64,000 nucleotides of DNA from Planctomycetales bacterium 10988. Its GTDB lineage: Bacteria > Planctomycetota > Planctomycetia > Pirellulales > Pb10988. Positions within the stretch are counted from its first letter, which is position 1. The number at the start of each line of letters is the position of its first letter. Below the pieces are notes generated by a model. That model saw only the letters and a list, made by a program, of their open reading frames with translations, searched no databases and had not been told where the DNA came from. This document shows positions 1 to 8,405 of the stretch, one piece after another. Where the stretch lies: the NCBI GenBank assembly GCA_009664345.1, contig CP043547.1:1178001-1242000 (forward strand). Reading direction: 5' to 3'. The position numbers and the translations under genes are program-made.

Positions 1-1
1 G

Positions 2-55
2 ATCGACGTTGTTGCCAAGGGCCTCGCTCAAGCAGATCGTCGAGCCAAGAAATAA
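2..55 (+). CDS. C-terminal end of an unidentified protein (partial)
   Basis: The first bases are open in frame 2 and end in TAA at 53-55, giving a 17-residue basic C-terminus ending ADRRAKK. A gene entering the window from the left is the simplest reading, and a terminator lies about 180 bases downstream. Too little sequence is present to name a family. Confidence 0.5.
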   Translation: MDVVAKGLAQADRRAKK

Positions 56-59
56 CGTT

Positions 60-236
60 CCTACTCAGGTGAGGGCATTTGCCAAAATGCTAGGACCTAC
101 CCTTGGCTGCCAGGCCGTGCTAAGGGAGAGCGTCGTTGATCGATGGCCGACACTTCCATCTTCGTGAACCAACAACCGCGCGGATGAAGGCCACGTGCAG
201 CATCACCCTGGGTAGAAACTTGGAGCTCGTTGCACT
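60..236 (+). other. Structured intergenic segment (long 3' UTR or small RNA candidate)
   Basis: This stretch follows the stop at 55 and runs into the terminator at 237-267. It has no convincing reading frame. A hairpin pairs CCCTTGGC (100-107) with GCTAAGGG (119-126), with one G-U pair and an 11-base loop. It could be a 3' UTR of the upstream gene or an independent small RNA. I could not match it to tmRNA, SRP RNA, RNase P or 6S RNA. Confidence 0.3.
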
Positions 237-267
237 AGCGGGGAGATCATTCTTCCCCGCTTTTTTT
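237..267 (+). terminator. Rho-independent terminator
   Basis: A perfect 8-base-pair GC-rich stem, AGCGGGGA (237-244) with TCCCCGCT (254-261), has a 9-base loop and runs into a tract of seven T. It should end the transcript entering from the left edge. Confidence 0.8.
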
Positions 268-593
268 ATGCGCGTTGTGCTTGAACGGTTCATATCACAA
301 ACATCGCTTCTACGACAACGCGAATAGAAATCGTCGTGAAGAACTTCTCGAAAGCAGGTTCGCTTCCTATAAAGAAGAAAGCCCCGTGTAGCGGACTTTC
401 TCACCATCTCACCTCGGAGCGGGGAACCGATCTTGCTACAATTCAGTAGACAACTTCCAGGTCAGATGTTTGCAGTGAGCTAGCAGTGTTCCACACGGGG
501 AATGACCGCTTCCATCAACCATCGAATGTATTGGCTTCGACGGCGGGCTACCTAGACACGTTGCTCGCAACGACACCGATTAAAGAGACGCTT
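268..593. other. Intergenic region before the MFS gene
   Basis: No gene, RNA or clear repeat is seen here. The frame of the downstream transporter is open back to an ATG at 486, but the first 36 residues so gained are not transporter-like. The region probably holds the promoter of the transporter, though no convincing -35/-10 pair was found. Confidence 0.4.
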
Positions 594-2180
594 ATGAGTT
601 CAGAGAACCGAAACGATGAACGCTTTACCAAGCAAGAGCGATGGACCGTCCTGACAACGGTACTCGGCTCGGGGCTTGCTTTTATCGAAGGCTCAGCGGT
701 CAACCTCGCCGTGCCTGCCTTACAGGAGACCTTCGGGGGAGACGTGCTTGGCCCGCAATGGGTCATCGAGAGCTACGCCCTGGTATTGGCAGCTTGCATG
801 CTCCTCGGTGGTGCGCTCTGCGATCGCTGGGGAACAAGGCGAGTCTTTGGCTGGGGCGTTGCCATCTTCGCCGCGGCATCGTTATGGTGTGGCATTGCCG
901 GCTCGTTAACGAACCTTGTCATCGCGCGGGCGCTGCAAGGACTCGGCGGGGCGCTGCTCATGCCGGGAAGTCTTGCCCTGCTAGGCAATGTGATTGCCAG
1001 AGAGCGAAGAGGCAAGGCGATCGGTATTTGGTCCGCGTTCTCTGCGGTGAGTCTCGGCCTTGGACTAGTCGCCGGAGGATGGCTGATCGACAATGCCGGC
1101 TGGAGGGCGATCTTCCTCATCAATGTCCCTCCGGCACTCTTCATCTTATGGATCTTACGAAGCTCGGTGCCCGCGGACAAAATCGATCCGGATCATGATA
1201 AGGTTGACTGGATCGGGGCCATTACCGCGACCCTCGCTTTGACCTTGCTCACGTATGGCATCATCGAAAGCTCGCGGCTCGGTTGGAAGGACCCACAAGT
1301 GATTTTCTCTTTGCTGGGTTGCCTTCCTCTCTTTGTTTTCTTCTTTTTCTGGGAGAGCCGAACCCGTGATCCGATGCTACCGCTTGCATTATTTCAAGAT
1401 CGAAATTTCACCGGGGCGAACTTGCTCACACTGTTGATCTATAGTTCGCTTGGGGCGAGTCTGCTCTTCATGCCGATGAACTTTCTTCAGATACAGCACT
1501 ACACGGCGACCCAAGCCGGATTGGCTATTCTTCCTTTTGTCTTCATTATGGCCTTCGTTTCTCAATATATTGGGAAGATCGTCGACAAGGTCGGTGCGAG
1601 GATTCTCTTGACAGTCGGGCCGACGATTGCGGGGCTAGGTTATTTCCTCCTTGTAATTCCCGGCACCGACGCGCACTACTGGCGTGATCTCTTTCCGGCG
1701 ATTTTTCTGCAAGGGATTGGCATGTCGATGACCGTGACTCCGCTGGTGACAACGGTTCTCTCGGCAGCTCCCACCTCGGAGCTAGGGATTGCTTCGGGGA
1801 TCAACAACGCTGCCAGCCGTCTGGCGATGGTCCTTTCGGTCGCGATTGCTGGACCGATCGCGATTGCGGTCTTCGGCATGGACTTACAAAAAGACCTGGA
1901 AAAGATCGGGGTTTCCGAAACCATCAAGCAAGAAATTTTAGAGAAGCAAACCGATCTAGCCGCCATTGAACTTCCGACGGACCTTCCCGAGTCGCAGGCA
2001 GAAGCGGTCAACGCGACGATCGCGGATGCGTTCATTGCCAGCTTTCGAGCCATCATGATTCTCTCCGGCGGGATCGCTATCCTTGGCGTCGTCCTTGCCT
2101 ACTTCATGATCGGGATCAAAAAGAAAGAACTTGTCGAGCAAAAAGAAGAGATACAAAATCTCGATGCACACGCGATGTAA
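594..2180 (+). CDS. MFS drug exporter, DHA2 (14-TM) family
   Basis: A 528-residue polytopic membrane protein of the EmrB/QacA type, expected to export drugs or other toxic compounds in exchange for protons. The N-terminal half has the typical order: a first helix with GSGLAFIEGSAVNLAVPAL, the motif WVIESYALVLAACMLLGG, the loop GALCDRWGTRRVF (MFS motif A) and an ARALQGLGGALLMPGSLAL helix (motif C-like). Length and helix count (about 14) fit DHA2. I start at ATG 594 (MSSENRNDERF), preceded by AGAGACG, rather than the earlier ATG 486 that would add 36 unusual residues. The substrate cannot be read from sequence. A single gene with no regulator or HlyD-type partner beside it. Confidence 0.9.
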   Translation: MSSENRNDERFTKQERWTVLTTVLGSGLAFIEGSAVNLAVPALQETFGGDVLGPQWVIESYALVLAACMLLGGALCDRWGTRRVFGWGVAIFAAASLWCGIAGSLTNLVIARALQGLGGALLMPGSLALLGNVIARERRGKAIGIWSAFSAVSLGLGLVAGGWLIDNAGWRAIFLINVPPALFILWILRSSVPADKIDPDHDKVDWIGAITATLALTLLTYGIIESSRLGWKDPQVIFSLLGCLPLFVFFFFWESRTRDPMLPLALFQDRNFTGANLLTLLIYSSLGASLLFMPMNFLQIQHYTATQAGLAILPFVFIMAFVSQYIGKIVDKVGARILLTVGPTIAGLGYFLLVIPGTDAHYWRDLFPAIFLQGIGMSMTVTPLVTTVLSAAPTSELGIASGINNAASRLAMVLSVAIAGPIAIAVFGMDLQKDLEKIGVSETIKQEILEKQTDLAAIELPTDLPESQAEAVNATIADAFIASFRAIMILSGGIAILGVVLAYFMIGIKKKELVEQKEEIQNLDAHAM

Positions 2181-2230
2181 TCCCGTTGACTCTTCTACGA
2201 AATCGTCATCTTCAAAGAGACCCACTCACT

Positions 2231-3016
2231 ATGTTACCACAACTTCGTGTTGCCGTTCCCTTGCGTGTCTTCGGGCTTCCCTTGCGAAAGGCCATCGAGT
2301 CCGCCGCTCGGTTGGGTGCCCAGGCCATCGAGATCGATGCACGGCAGGACCTTCGCCCTCACGAGCTTTCCGAAACCGGAGTGCGTGAAATCCGTAAGGT
2401 TCTCGATGATCTTCAACTGAAGGTCGCCGCGCTCCGCTTCGAGACACGCCGGGGTTACGATATGCTGCAAGACTTGGATGCCCGCGTCGAGGCAACAAAA
2501 CAGGCGATGAAGATGGCATATCGACTCGGCACGCCGCACGTTTTCAATACCGTCGGCAATCTCACTTCAAGCGATGAAACGGCGAACGATCTCCTCGTTC
2601 AGGTCTTGACTGATCTCGTCCACTTTGGAAATCAGACCGGTGCCTGGCTTACCGCGCGTACTGGTTACGAAAGTGGCGAAGAGTTGATGGAATTAATAAA
2701 GCATCTGCCCGAAGGCGGACTTCCGGTCGCTTTTGATCCCGGGAGTCTCTTGATCAATCGCTATTCGGTTTCCGAAGCCCTGGAGAAACTTGGCCCCTCG
2801 ATTCAGTATGTCATCCTCAAGGATGGGGTCCAAGACTTGTCGCGAGGTCGCGGCATGGAGGTCCCCCTCGGGCGTGGCAGTGTTGATTTCTTCGCACTGC
2901 TCGGGGTGTTGGAAAATTACAACTATCAAGGGTTTTTAGGGTTAGGCAAAGAACAATACGAGTCCGAACGGGAACTTTCCAACGCCATTCAATACGTCAA
3001 AAATCTTTGGACATAA
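2231..3016 (+). CDS. Sugar phosphate isomerase/epimerase-like TIM-barrel protein with altered metal site
   Basis: A 261-residue protein of the xylose isomerase-like/AP endonuclease 2 TIM-barrel superfamily, recognised by repeated beta-alpha units and by the C-terminal block ILKDGVQDLSRGRGMEV and VPLGRGSVDF. Family members usually bind a divalent metal through Glu, Asp, His and Glu. Here Asp169 (AFDPG) remains, but the Glu expected before TGYESG is Arg143, the His before KD is Ile195, and the final Glu (TIERE in relatives I recall) is Gly239. Loss of metal-dependent isomerase activity is therefore likely. Start ATG 2231 follows AAAGAGA; an upstream ATG at 2186 would add 15 residues. It lies 50 bases after the transporter gene, so co-transcription is possible. 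Confidence 0.75.
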   Translation: MLPQLRVAVPLRVFGLPLRKAIESAARLGAQAIEIDARQDLRPHELSETGVREIRKVLDDLQLKVAALRFETRRGYDMLQDLDARVEATKQAMKMAYRLGTPHVFNTVGNLTSSDETANDLLVQVLTDLVHFGNQTGAWLTARTGYESGEELMELIKHLPEGGLPVAFDPGSLLINRYSVSEALEKLGPSIQYVILKDGVQDLSRGRGMEVPLGRGSVDFFALLGVLENYNYQGFLGLGKEQYESERELSNAIQYVKNLWT

Positions 3017-3174
3017 TGTTAAGGAGTGTCTGCCTAATACTTACAATTGGTATATCCTTCTCTTCGAGCTTTCCTAAAAGTCTGCCTTTCTCTTCAACCG
3101 AAAATATCACTGTTGTCATTGATTGAAATTCATTGCCACTAAAACAATTGCCAACGGTTGAGGGAGTGTAGAGA

Positions 3175-4893
3175 ATGACGAAAGTGGCTCCACTTTCTCG
3201 GGCAGAATATGAACAGCTTATCTTGAAAAGTAGGTTGCTCTCGAAAGATACGTTGGCCTCCGCCTATCAATCCTGCCTGGATTATTTAGATGCGGAAAAA
3301 GTTTCTCAGCCACGATTCGCCCGTTGGTTAGAGAATCAGGGCTTGCTCACGGCGTGGCAAAATCTTCATTTGCAAGAAGGTCGGCACAAAGGTTTTTTCC
3401 TTGGCCGTTATAAACTGTTGCGTTTTCTCGGGGCAGGTGCGTCGAGCCGTGTCTATCTCGCGGAGCATCCGACGTTACGTCGGCAAGTGGCCATCAAGCT
3501 GTTGACCCCACGTGGGCAGAATGCCTCGCGACAACTCCGCCGCTTTCAGCGTGAATGCGAAGCAATCGCCTCGCTCGATCATGCCAACATTGTTCGCGCT
3601 TACGACTTCGATTCGGATAGCAATCGTTGGTTCCTCGTCATGGAATATGTCGATGGTCCCGACCTCAATCAAGTCGTGAAGAAGCGTGGACCGCTGCCAT
3701 TCCTCTTGGCAGCCGATTGCATTCGTCAAGCCGCACTCGGGTTGCAACATGCTCACGAGAACGGCATCATTCACCGCGATATCAAGCCTTCCAACTTGTT
3801 GCTCGATCGGGGCACGGTCAAGATTCTTGATCTTGGAGTCGCCCGCTTGCTCAATCATCGTGATTCTTCGATGACCTTGGAGGAAGGCATTCAGGTCATT
3901 GGGACAATCGACTTCTTGCCGCCGGAGCAGTTCCTTAATAGTCATGAAGTCGATGGCCGGGCGGACTTGTATAGCCTTGGTTGCACCATGTATTTGTTGC
4001 TAACAGGGAAAGCCCCTTTCGCCGAAGGGAGCCAAGGTCAACGGATCGTTCAGCATCAAACCATCGAGCCCAAGCATTTGCGAGAGGTGCGTCCTCAAGT
4101 GCCTGCCTCGTTAGCGGCGATTTGTCATCAGCTCATGGCGAAGCGTCCTGAAGATCGCTTTCAATCTGCCCAAGAAGTTGCACATCATCTGAAGGCATGG
4201 ATCAAAAGTGAGGTAGAAGCACGGCGTACCGGCAGTGTCGAAGGAAGTGAAGAGGCGGTTGAACTGCCGACCAAACGTGAAGCGATCTTGGCTCCACTTG
4301 CGGATCTAACCTCTCCGCTGTTGTACGCCCGGATCGATCAGGCAACGCCTAACGATCAGCAAACCCCCAAACCCAAAAACCAGATTTTGCTTTCTGGAGG
4401 GAATCTTGAAACGGCTCTCGACAAGCAACTGATCAGCAAAGAGGGTTCACAACAAGCGATTTTGCAGCAATTAATGCATGACTTATTGGATACGGCACGA
4501 TCGCAAGAGAAGGGGCAAATGCATCACCTGATTAATCAATTGGTGTTGCCGCAGCCCGCGACGTGGTTTCGAGAAGTCTTTGGGGAGAATCAAGGTGGGG
4601 AAGCCGCATGCGAATACATCATGCGACTTCCACATCTAAAAACTGCTTTTGGAAGGTTCATCGAGCGAGTTGCTCAGCGAAAGCTCAACCAAATTGAAGC
4701 TCGTCCTCTCTCCGCCGCTGCCCAAGATATTGAACTCATGGGCAAGTTGCTGGAGAAGATTCAAAGCCCGGTGCCGTTTTACTCCATTCGTTTGCAGCAG
4801 AATGAGAAAGCCAACGGCGGGGTTTCTTTGGCGGCCTTCGCACTAGTTGATAATCAGTTTCGCTTTTTAGGCCCGCTGAAGTCGGTTGCTTAG
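3175..4893 (+). CDS. Serine/threonine protein kinase (Hanks type) with N-terminal planctomycete segment
   Basis: A 572-residue cytosolic kinase. Residues about 1-75 form an alpha-helical segment ending LLTAWQNLHLQEGRHKGFFLGRYKLL, a module common before planctomycete kinases. The kinase domain spans about 79-343: glycine loop GAGASSRVY, VAIK with Lys108, HRDIKPSN with Asp202, DLG with Asp219, the PPEQ activation-segment end and GRADLYSLGC. All catalytic residues are present, so activity is expected. The C-terminal 230 residues have no recognised domain and no transmembrane helix. SD GAGGGAG precedes the ATG by about 10 bases. It converges with mtnD. Kinase 2 at 44421-45770 shares the architecture. 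Confidence 0.92.
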   Translation: MTKVAPLSRAEYEQLILKSRLLSKDTLASAYQSCLDYLDAEKVSQPRFARWLENQGLLTAWQNLHLQEGRHKGFFLGRYKLLRFLGAGASSRVYLAEHPTLRRQVAIKLLTPRGQNASRQLRRFQRECEAIASLDHANIVRAYDFDSDSNRWFLVMEYVDGPDLNQVVKKRGPLPFLLAADCIRQAALGLQHAHENGIIHRDIKPSNLLLDRGTVKILDLGVARLLNHRDSSMTLEEGIQVIGTIDFLPPEQFLNSHEVDGRADLYSLGCTMYLLLTGKAPFAEGSQGQRIVQHQTIEPKHLREVRPQVPASLAAICHQLMAKRPEDRFQSAQEVAHHLKAWIKSEVEARRTGSVEGSEEAVELPTKREAILAPLADLTSPLLYARIDQATPNDQQTPKPKNQILLSGGNLETALDKQLISKEGSQQAILQQLMHDLLDTARSQEKGQMHHLINQLVLPQPATWFREVFGENQGGEAACEYIMRLPHLKTAFGRFIERVAQRKLNQIEARPLSAAAQDIELMGKLLEKIQSPVPFYSIRLQQNEKANGGVSLAAFALVDNQFRFLGPLKSVA

Positions 4894-4921
4894 TCAAAAA
4901 GTGCTTTTCGCATTTAGCAGG

Positions 4922-5515
4922 CTAATCAAGTTGCACGGCGGAACTGCCTTGCGTTCCCTTTTCGGCATCTTGGATAAAGCTTGGTCCCCAGCAGAGCGGA
5001 GCGTATTCGGCATGCACTCCGTCTTCCATATATTCCGGCGTCCAACCTGACGGATCAAGGAAAAGACGGATAGCGCGAATCGCACGATCTTCGCAGAGAT
5101 TGAACCAGTGCTTGGTTCCGGCGGGGACGTTGATCAAATCACCAGCGACCGTTTCGATCGAGAAAACCGGGCCGTTGTCGGGATGAATGTGGAAAATGCC
5201 CCGGCCTTTGACAATGAAGCGAACCTCATCTTCCGAATGGGTATGCTCTTTCTTGAACTTGTCGAGCATCGCATCCAAGTTCGGAGTCTCCGGCGTGACG
5301 TTGATCACATCCGCAGTAACATAGCCGCCTTGCTCTTTCAGCCGATCCACTTCCGCGGCATAGGCTTCTAAAATCTCCTCGCTGGAAGCATCGGGATCGA
5401 CTCGCTCACCGACTTCCCATTGTTCATACCAAATGCCGTAGGGTTTGAGATAAGCAACAATTTCTTCGGTCGCTTCGATGCGTCGATCTTCGCTGGGAAT
5501 GGTAATCAGTGCCAT
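4922..5515 (-). CDS. mtnD: Acireductone dioxygenase
   Basis: A 197-residue cupin of the methionine salvage pathway. It oxidises acireductone (1,2-dihydroxy-3-keto-5-methylthiopentene) with O2 to 4-methylthio-2-oxobutanoate and formate, the last oxidation before transamination to methionine. Metal ligands are all visible: His91, His93 and Glu97 in HTHSEDE and His136 in PAGTKHWF. The bound metal (Fe or Ni) decides the product and cannot be told from sequence. It lies 60 bases downstream of mtnB on the same strand and probably shares its transcript. No mtnC or other enolase/phosphatase is in the window. Confidence 0.95.
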   Translation of the reverse strand: MALITIPSEDRRIEATEEIVAYLKPYGIWYEQWEVGERVDPDASSEEILEAYAAEVDRLKEQGGYVTADVINVTPETPNLDAMLDKFKKEHTHSEDEVRFIVKGRGIFHIHPDNGPVFSIETVAGDLINVPAGTKHWFNLCEDRAIRAIRLFLDPSGWTPEYMEDGVHAEYAPLCWGPSFIQDAEKGTQGSSAVQLD

Positions 5516-5575
5516 GGTTTCTCTTCTTTAAATAAGTTCGAGGAGATCGGTACCTTCGTGATCAAGGTTATCTAA

Positions 5576-6265
5576 TTAGGTACCTTGTAGTTGCCGCTTA
5601 CGATACAGGACCTCGAAGAGGAATTCGAAAATTTCAATATGTCGTCGGGCGGCAAATAAATCTTTTCCCCAAGTATACAGTCCGTGGTTCCTAATGAGAA
5701 ATCCATGCTGAATGGGATTCTCCGGATGTCGCAATCGCGTGCGAAGCTGCTGGGCGAGTTGGGGAATGTCTTGGGTGTTGTCAAAAATTTCAACCCACTC
5801 CCGATGCTCATGGGTTTTGATTCCTTCCAGGCCCTTCAACATTTCGTAGCCTTCAATGGAAAAACCACCCTCTTTGAAATAGAGGTCCGAAAGGAGGGTT
5901 CCCCAAATCGAATGGGTATGCAAGATCGCCCCAACCTCGGAAAGTTCTTCCGCGATCGCAACATGTAGCAAGGTTTCCGCAGAAGGCTTAGGAAATCGGG
6001 GGTCCATTCCCTTCCCTTCGGCATCAACAACCACGAAATCGGATCGCGATAGTTTTCCTTTATCTTTGCCGCTAGCTGTCAGCAAAAGTTGCAAAGGGTC
6101 TTGTTGAAGGAGGACACTATAGTTGCTGCTGGTGCCGACGGACCAACCGCGTTGATGGAAAAAGGCACCGACATCGCGAAGCCCATCGATGGCAGCAATG
6201 TCAACTTGGCAACCGAGCAGTGGGGTGGCGGATTGATCCGAAGGGGGTGTCTGAAGGCTCGACAT
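5576..6265 (-). CDS. mtnB: Methylthioribulose-1-phosphate dehydratase
   Basis: A 229-residue class II aldolase/adducin-family protein. It dehydrates 5-methylthioribulose 1-phosphate to the diketone used by the enolase/phosphatase step of methionine salvage. The substrate block SVGTSSNYSVLL, the TASGKDKGKLSRSDFVVVD segment, the metal-site HTHS (residues about 117-120) and the later IRNHGLYTWG histidine match MtnB. MtnB and other short-chain aldolases are similar, but the neighbouring mtnD settles the assignment. The gene sits between speA (upstream, 122-base gap) and mtnD (downstream). Confidence 0.92.
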   Translation of the reverse strand: MSSLQTPPSDQSATPLLGCQVDIAAIDGLRDVGAFFHQRGWSVGTSSNYSVLLQQDPLQLLLTASGKDKGKLSRSDFVVVDAEGKGMDPRFPKPSAETLLHVAIAEELSEVGAILHTHSIWGTLLSDLYFKEGGFSIEGYEMLKGLEGIKTHEHREWVEIFDNTQDIPQLAQQLRTRLRHPENPIQHGFLIRNHGLYTWGKDLFAARRHIEIFEFLFEVLYRKRQLQGT

Positions 6266-6387
6266 GGTGATACTTAAATATGAGAAGCGTTGAGGAAAAC
6301 TGTATCATACGAAGCGAAAAGCAAATTCTGCAAGCGGGTCCTTCGCAGGTTCTTTTTTTGTTTACTAGCTTGTTCGACAAAATCACG

Positions 6388-8331
6388 CTAATGAGAAGAA
6401 TCCCCTTCCAAATAAGTGTACCCTCCGAGTCCTTCTTGGAAAAATCGCAGCAACCGCCCGGCACTCGCGTCATCGATATGCCCGGCCCGCACGGCGGATT
6501 CAATTTCCGTACGCATTTGCGTGACCAAAAGTTCCCGTGAATAATCGACATAGGCCAGGACTTCTTCGACCGTATCTCCTTGCACCACCGACTCAATGAC
6601 CGTTTCGCCCCGCTCATCCAAACCGATATGCACGGCGTGTGTGTCTCCGAAAAGATTATGCATATCGCCGAGGATTTCTTGGTAAGCTCCGACCAAAAAT
6701 GCTGCCATATAATAAGGAGAACCTGTCCAGGGATGCACGGGTAACGTGGAGCGAGCGGAACCGTGGCAGATATAACGATTGATTTGCCCATCGGAATCGC
6801 AAGAAATATCACCAAGGATCGCTTGCCTGCTCACGGGTTCATTCAGGCGATGGATAGGCATAATCGGGAACAGATGCCCAATCGCCCAGCTATCCGGCAC
6901 ACTTTGGAAGACAGAGAAATTGGCGAAATACCGATCCGCCAGCAGAGTATCCAAATCTCGAAGTTCCCCAGAGTGCGCCTCTTCGTCAGAGAGCAATTCT
7001 CGTATCTTCGAACAAATCGCCCAGTAGAGCTTCTCCGCTTTTCCCCGTTGTTCTAGATTGAAATAGCCCGCACTAAAGAGCGCGAAGGCGTTATCCAATT
7101 CTTGTTGAGAATCGTGAAAAAATTCGAGGGCGTTTTCCGCCGTCAAATCATGATAGGTTTCCCAAAGGTCTTGTAAGGGCAATGGATCATCCCGGGTGGG
7201 CTTCTCCCAAGTCGCGATTTCCTCGGGATGAATGGCAAGTTGCGACGTTCCGACAATGTTGAAAATGAGCATGCTCGGGTACGCTACCAAAGCCCGGCCA
7301 CTCTCGGAAAGCAACTGTGGATGCGGAACGCCGGCGTCATTGCAGACCTTGGCAACATGAAAGACGACGTTGTTGGCGTATTCCTGCAAGGTGTAATTCA
7401 AACTCGAATCGCCGACGGATTGCGAGCCGTCATAATCAATTCCCAGCCCACCTCCGACATCGAGATACTTCACCTCGGCACCCATCCGATGCAATTCCGC
7501 ATAGATGCGGGCAGCCTCGACCAAGGCCCTTTTGATCGGTCGAATATCAGGAATTTGACTGCCTAGATGGAAATGCAAAAGCTGTAGGCAATCTTCCATT
7601 CCCAACTTTTTTAAATGCTCAAGTAGGTCTACCGTCTCACTGATCGTGAGTCCGAACTTGGAGTGAAAACCTGCCGAGGTTTGCCATCGCCCGGCTCCTC
7701 GTGTTGCTAGTTTCACCCGAACGCCGATAGTGGGTCGCAAAGAAAGCTTGGCGGCTTGCTGAAGAACAATCTCCAGTTCCGAGGCTTTTTCAATGATCGG
7801 AAAGATGGAACGCCCCATCTTTTGGGCCAACAGAGCCATTTCGATGAACTCTTGATCCTTGAAGCCATTACAAAAAATCGGCGTGTTCGCATCGGCGCTG
7901 GCAAGCACCGCGATCAATTCCGGCTTTGAACCTGCCTCGAGTCCGAGCGGGGTTGATTTGCTAAGCTCGACGATCTCTTCAACGACTTGGCGTTGTTGAT
8001 TGACCTTGATGGGATAAATACAGCGATAAGGTTGCTGGTAGTCGAACTCTTCGATGGCTTGGGAAAACGCCTGAGTGATGGAGTTGAGTCGATGTTCCAA
8101 AATCCCCTGAAACCGCAGAAGAATCGGAGTTTGTAAGTGGCGATCTTCGAGCCGCTTGATGAGCTGATAAAGATCAATTTGGCGATCGGGGTTTCCTTCA
8201 GGACAAACAACAAGGTGCCCTTCTTCGTTGATTGCGAAATAATCTTTGCCCCATCGCGGCAGATCATAAATCTGTCGGTTCTGCTCGAGAGGAGAGAGTT
8301 GGCTTTCTGGGCCAAGGCCCGTCTGTTCCAT
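6388..8331 (-). CDS. speA: Biosynthetic arginine decarboxylase (PLP-dependent)
   Basis: A 647-residue SpeA-type decarboxylase that converts arginine to agmatine, the first step of one polyamine route. Length and order match the family: an N-terminal stretch with the WGKDYFAINEEGHL motif, the PLP-lysine segment YPIKVNQQRQVVEEI, GLEAGSKPEL, the glycine-rich LDVGGGLGIDYDGS, SESGRALVAY, and the C-terminal GDISCDSDG substrate motif. It precedes mtnB and mtnD on the same strand. Spermidine synthesis releases methylthioadenosine, so this order links polyamine production to recovery of the methylthio group. No agmatinase or aminopropyltransferase is in the window. Confidence 0.95.
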   Translation of the reverse strand: MEQTGLGPESQLSPLEQNRQIYDLPRWGKDYFAINEEGHLVVCPEGNPDRQIDLYQLIKRLEDRHLQTPILLRFQGILEHRLNSITQAFSQAIEEFDYQQPYRCIYPIKVNQQRQVVEEIVELSKSTPLGLEAGSKPELIAVLASADANTPIFCNGFKDQEFIEMALLAQKMGRSIFPIIEKASELEIVLQQAAKLSLRPTIGVRVKLATRGAGRWQTSAGFHSKFGLTISETVDLLEHLKKLGMEDCLQLLHFHLGSQIPDIRPIKRALVEAARIYAELHRMGAEVKYLDVGGGLGIDYDGSQSVGDSSLNYTLQEYANNVVFHVAKVCNDAGVPHPQLLSESGRALVAYPSMLIFNIVGTSQLAIHPEEIATWEKPTRDDPLPLQDLWETYHDLTAENALEFFHDSQQELDNAFALFSAGYFNLEQRGKAEKLYWAICSKIRELLSDEEAHSGELRDLDTLLADRYFANFSVFQSVPDSWAIGHLFPIMPIHRLNEPVSRQAILGDISCDSDGQINRYICHGSARSTLPVHPWTGSPYYMAAFLVGAYQEILGDMHNLFGDTHAVHIGLDERGETVIESVVQGDTVEEVLAYVDYSRELLVTQMRTEIESAVRAGHIDDASAGRLLRFFQEGLGGYTYLEGDSSH

Positions 8332-8405
8332 TACAGTGTTCTCAAGAGTAAATCAATCAGGCCGTACGGCTAACAAGAATGAAAAAGTACTTTTTAGATT
8401 GGGCT

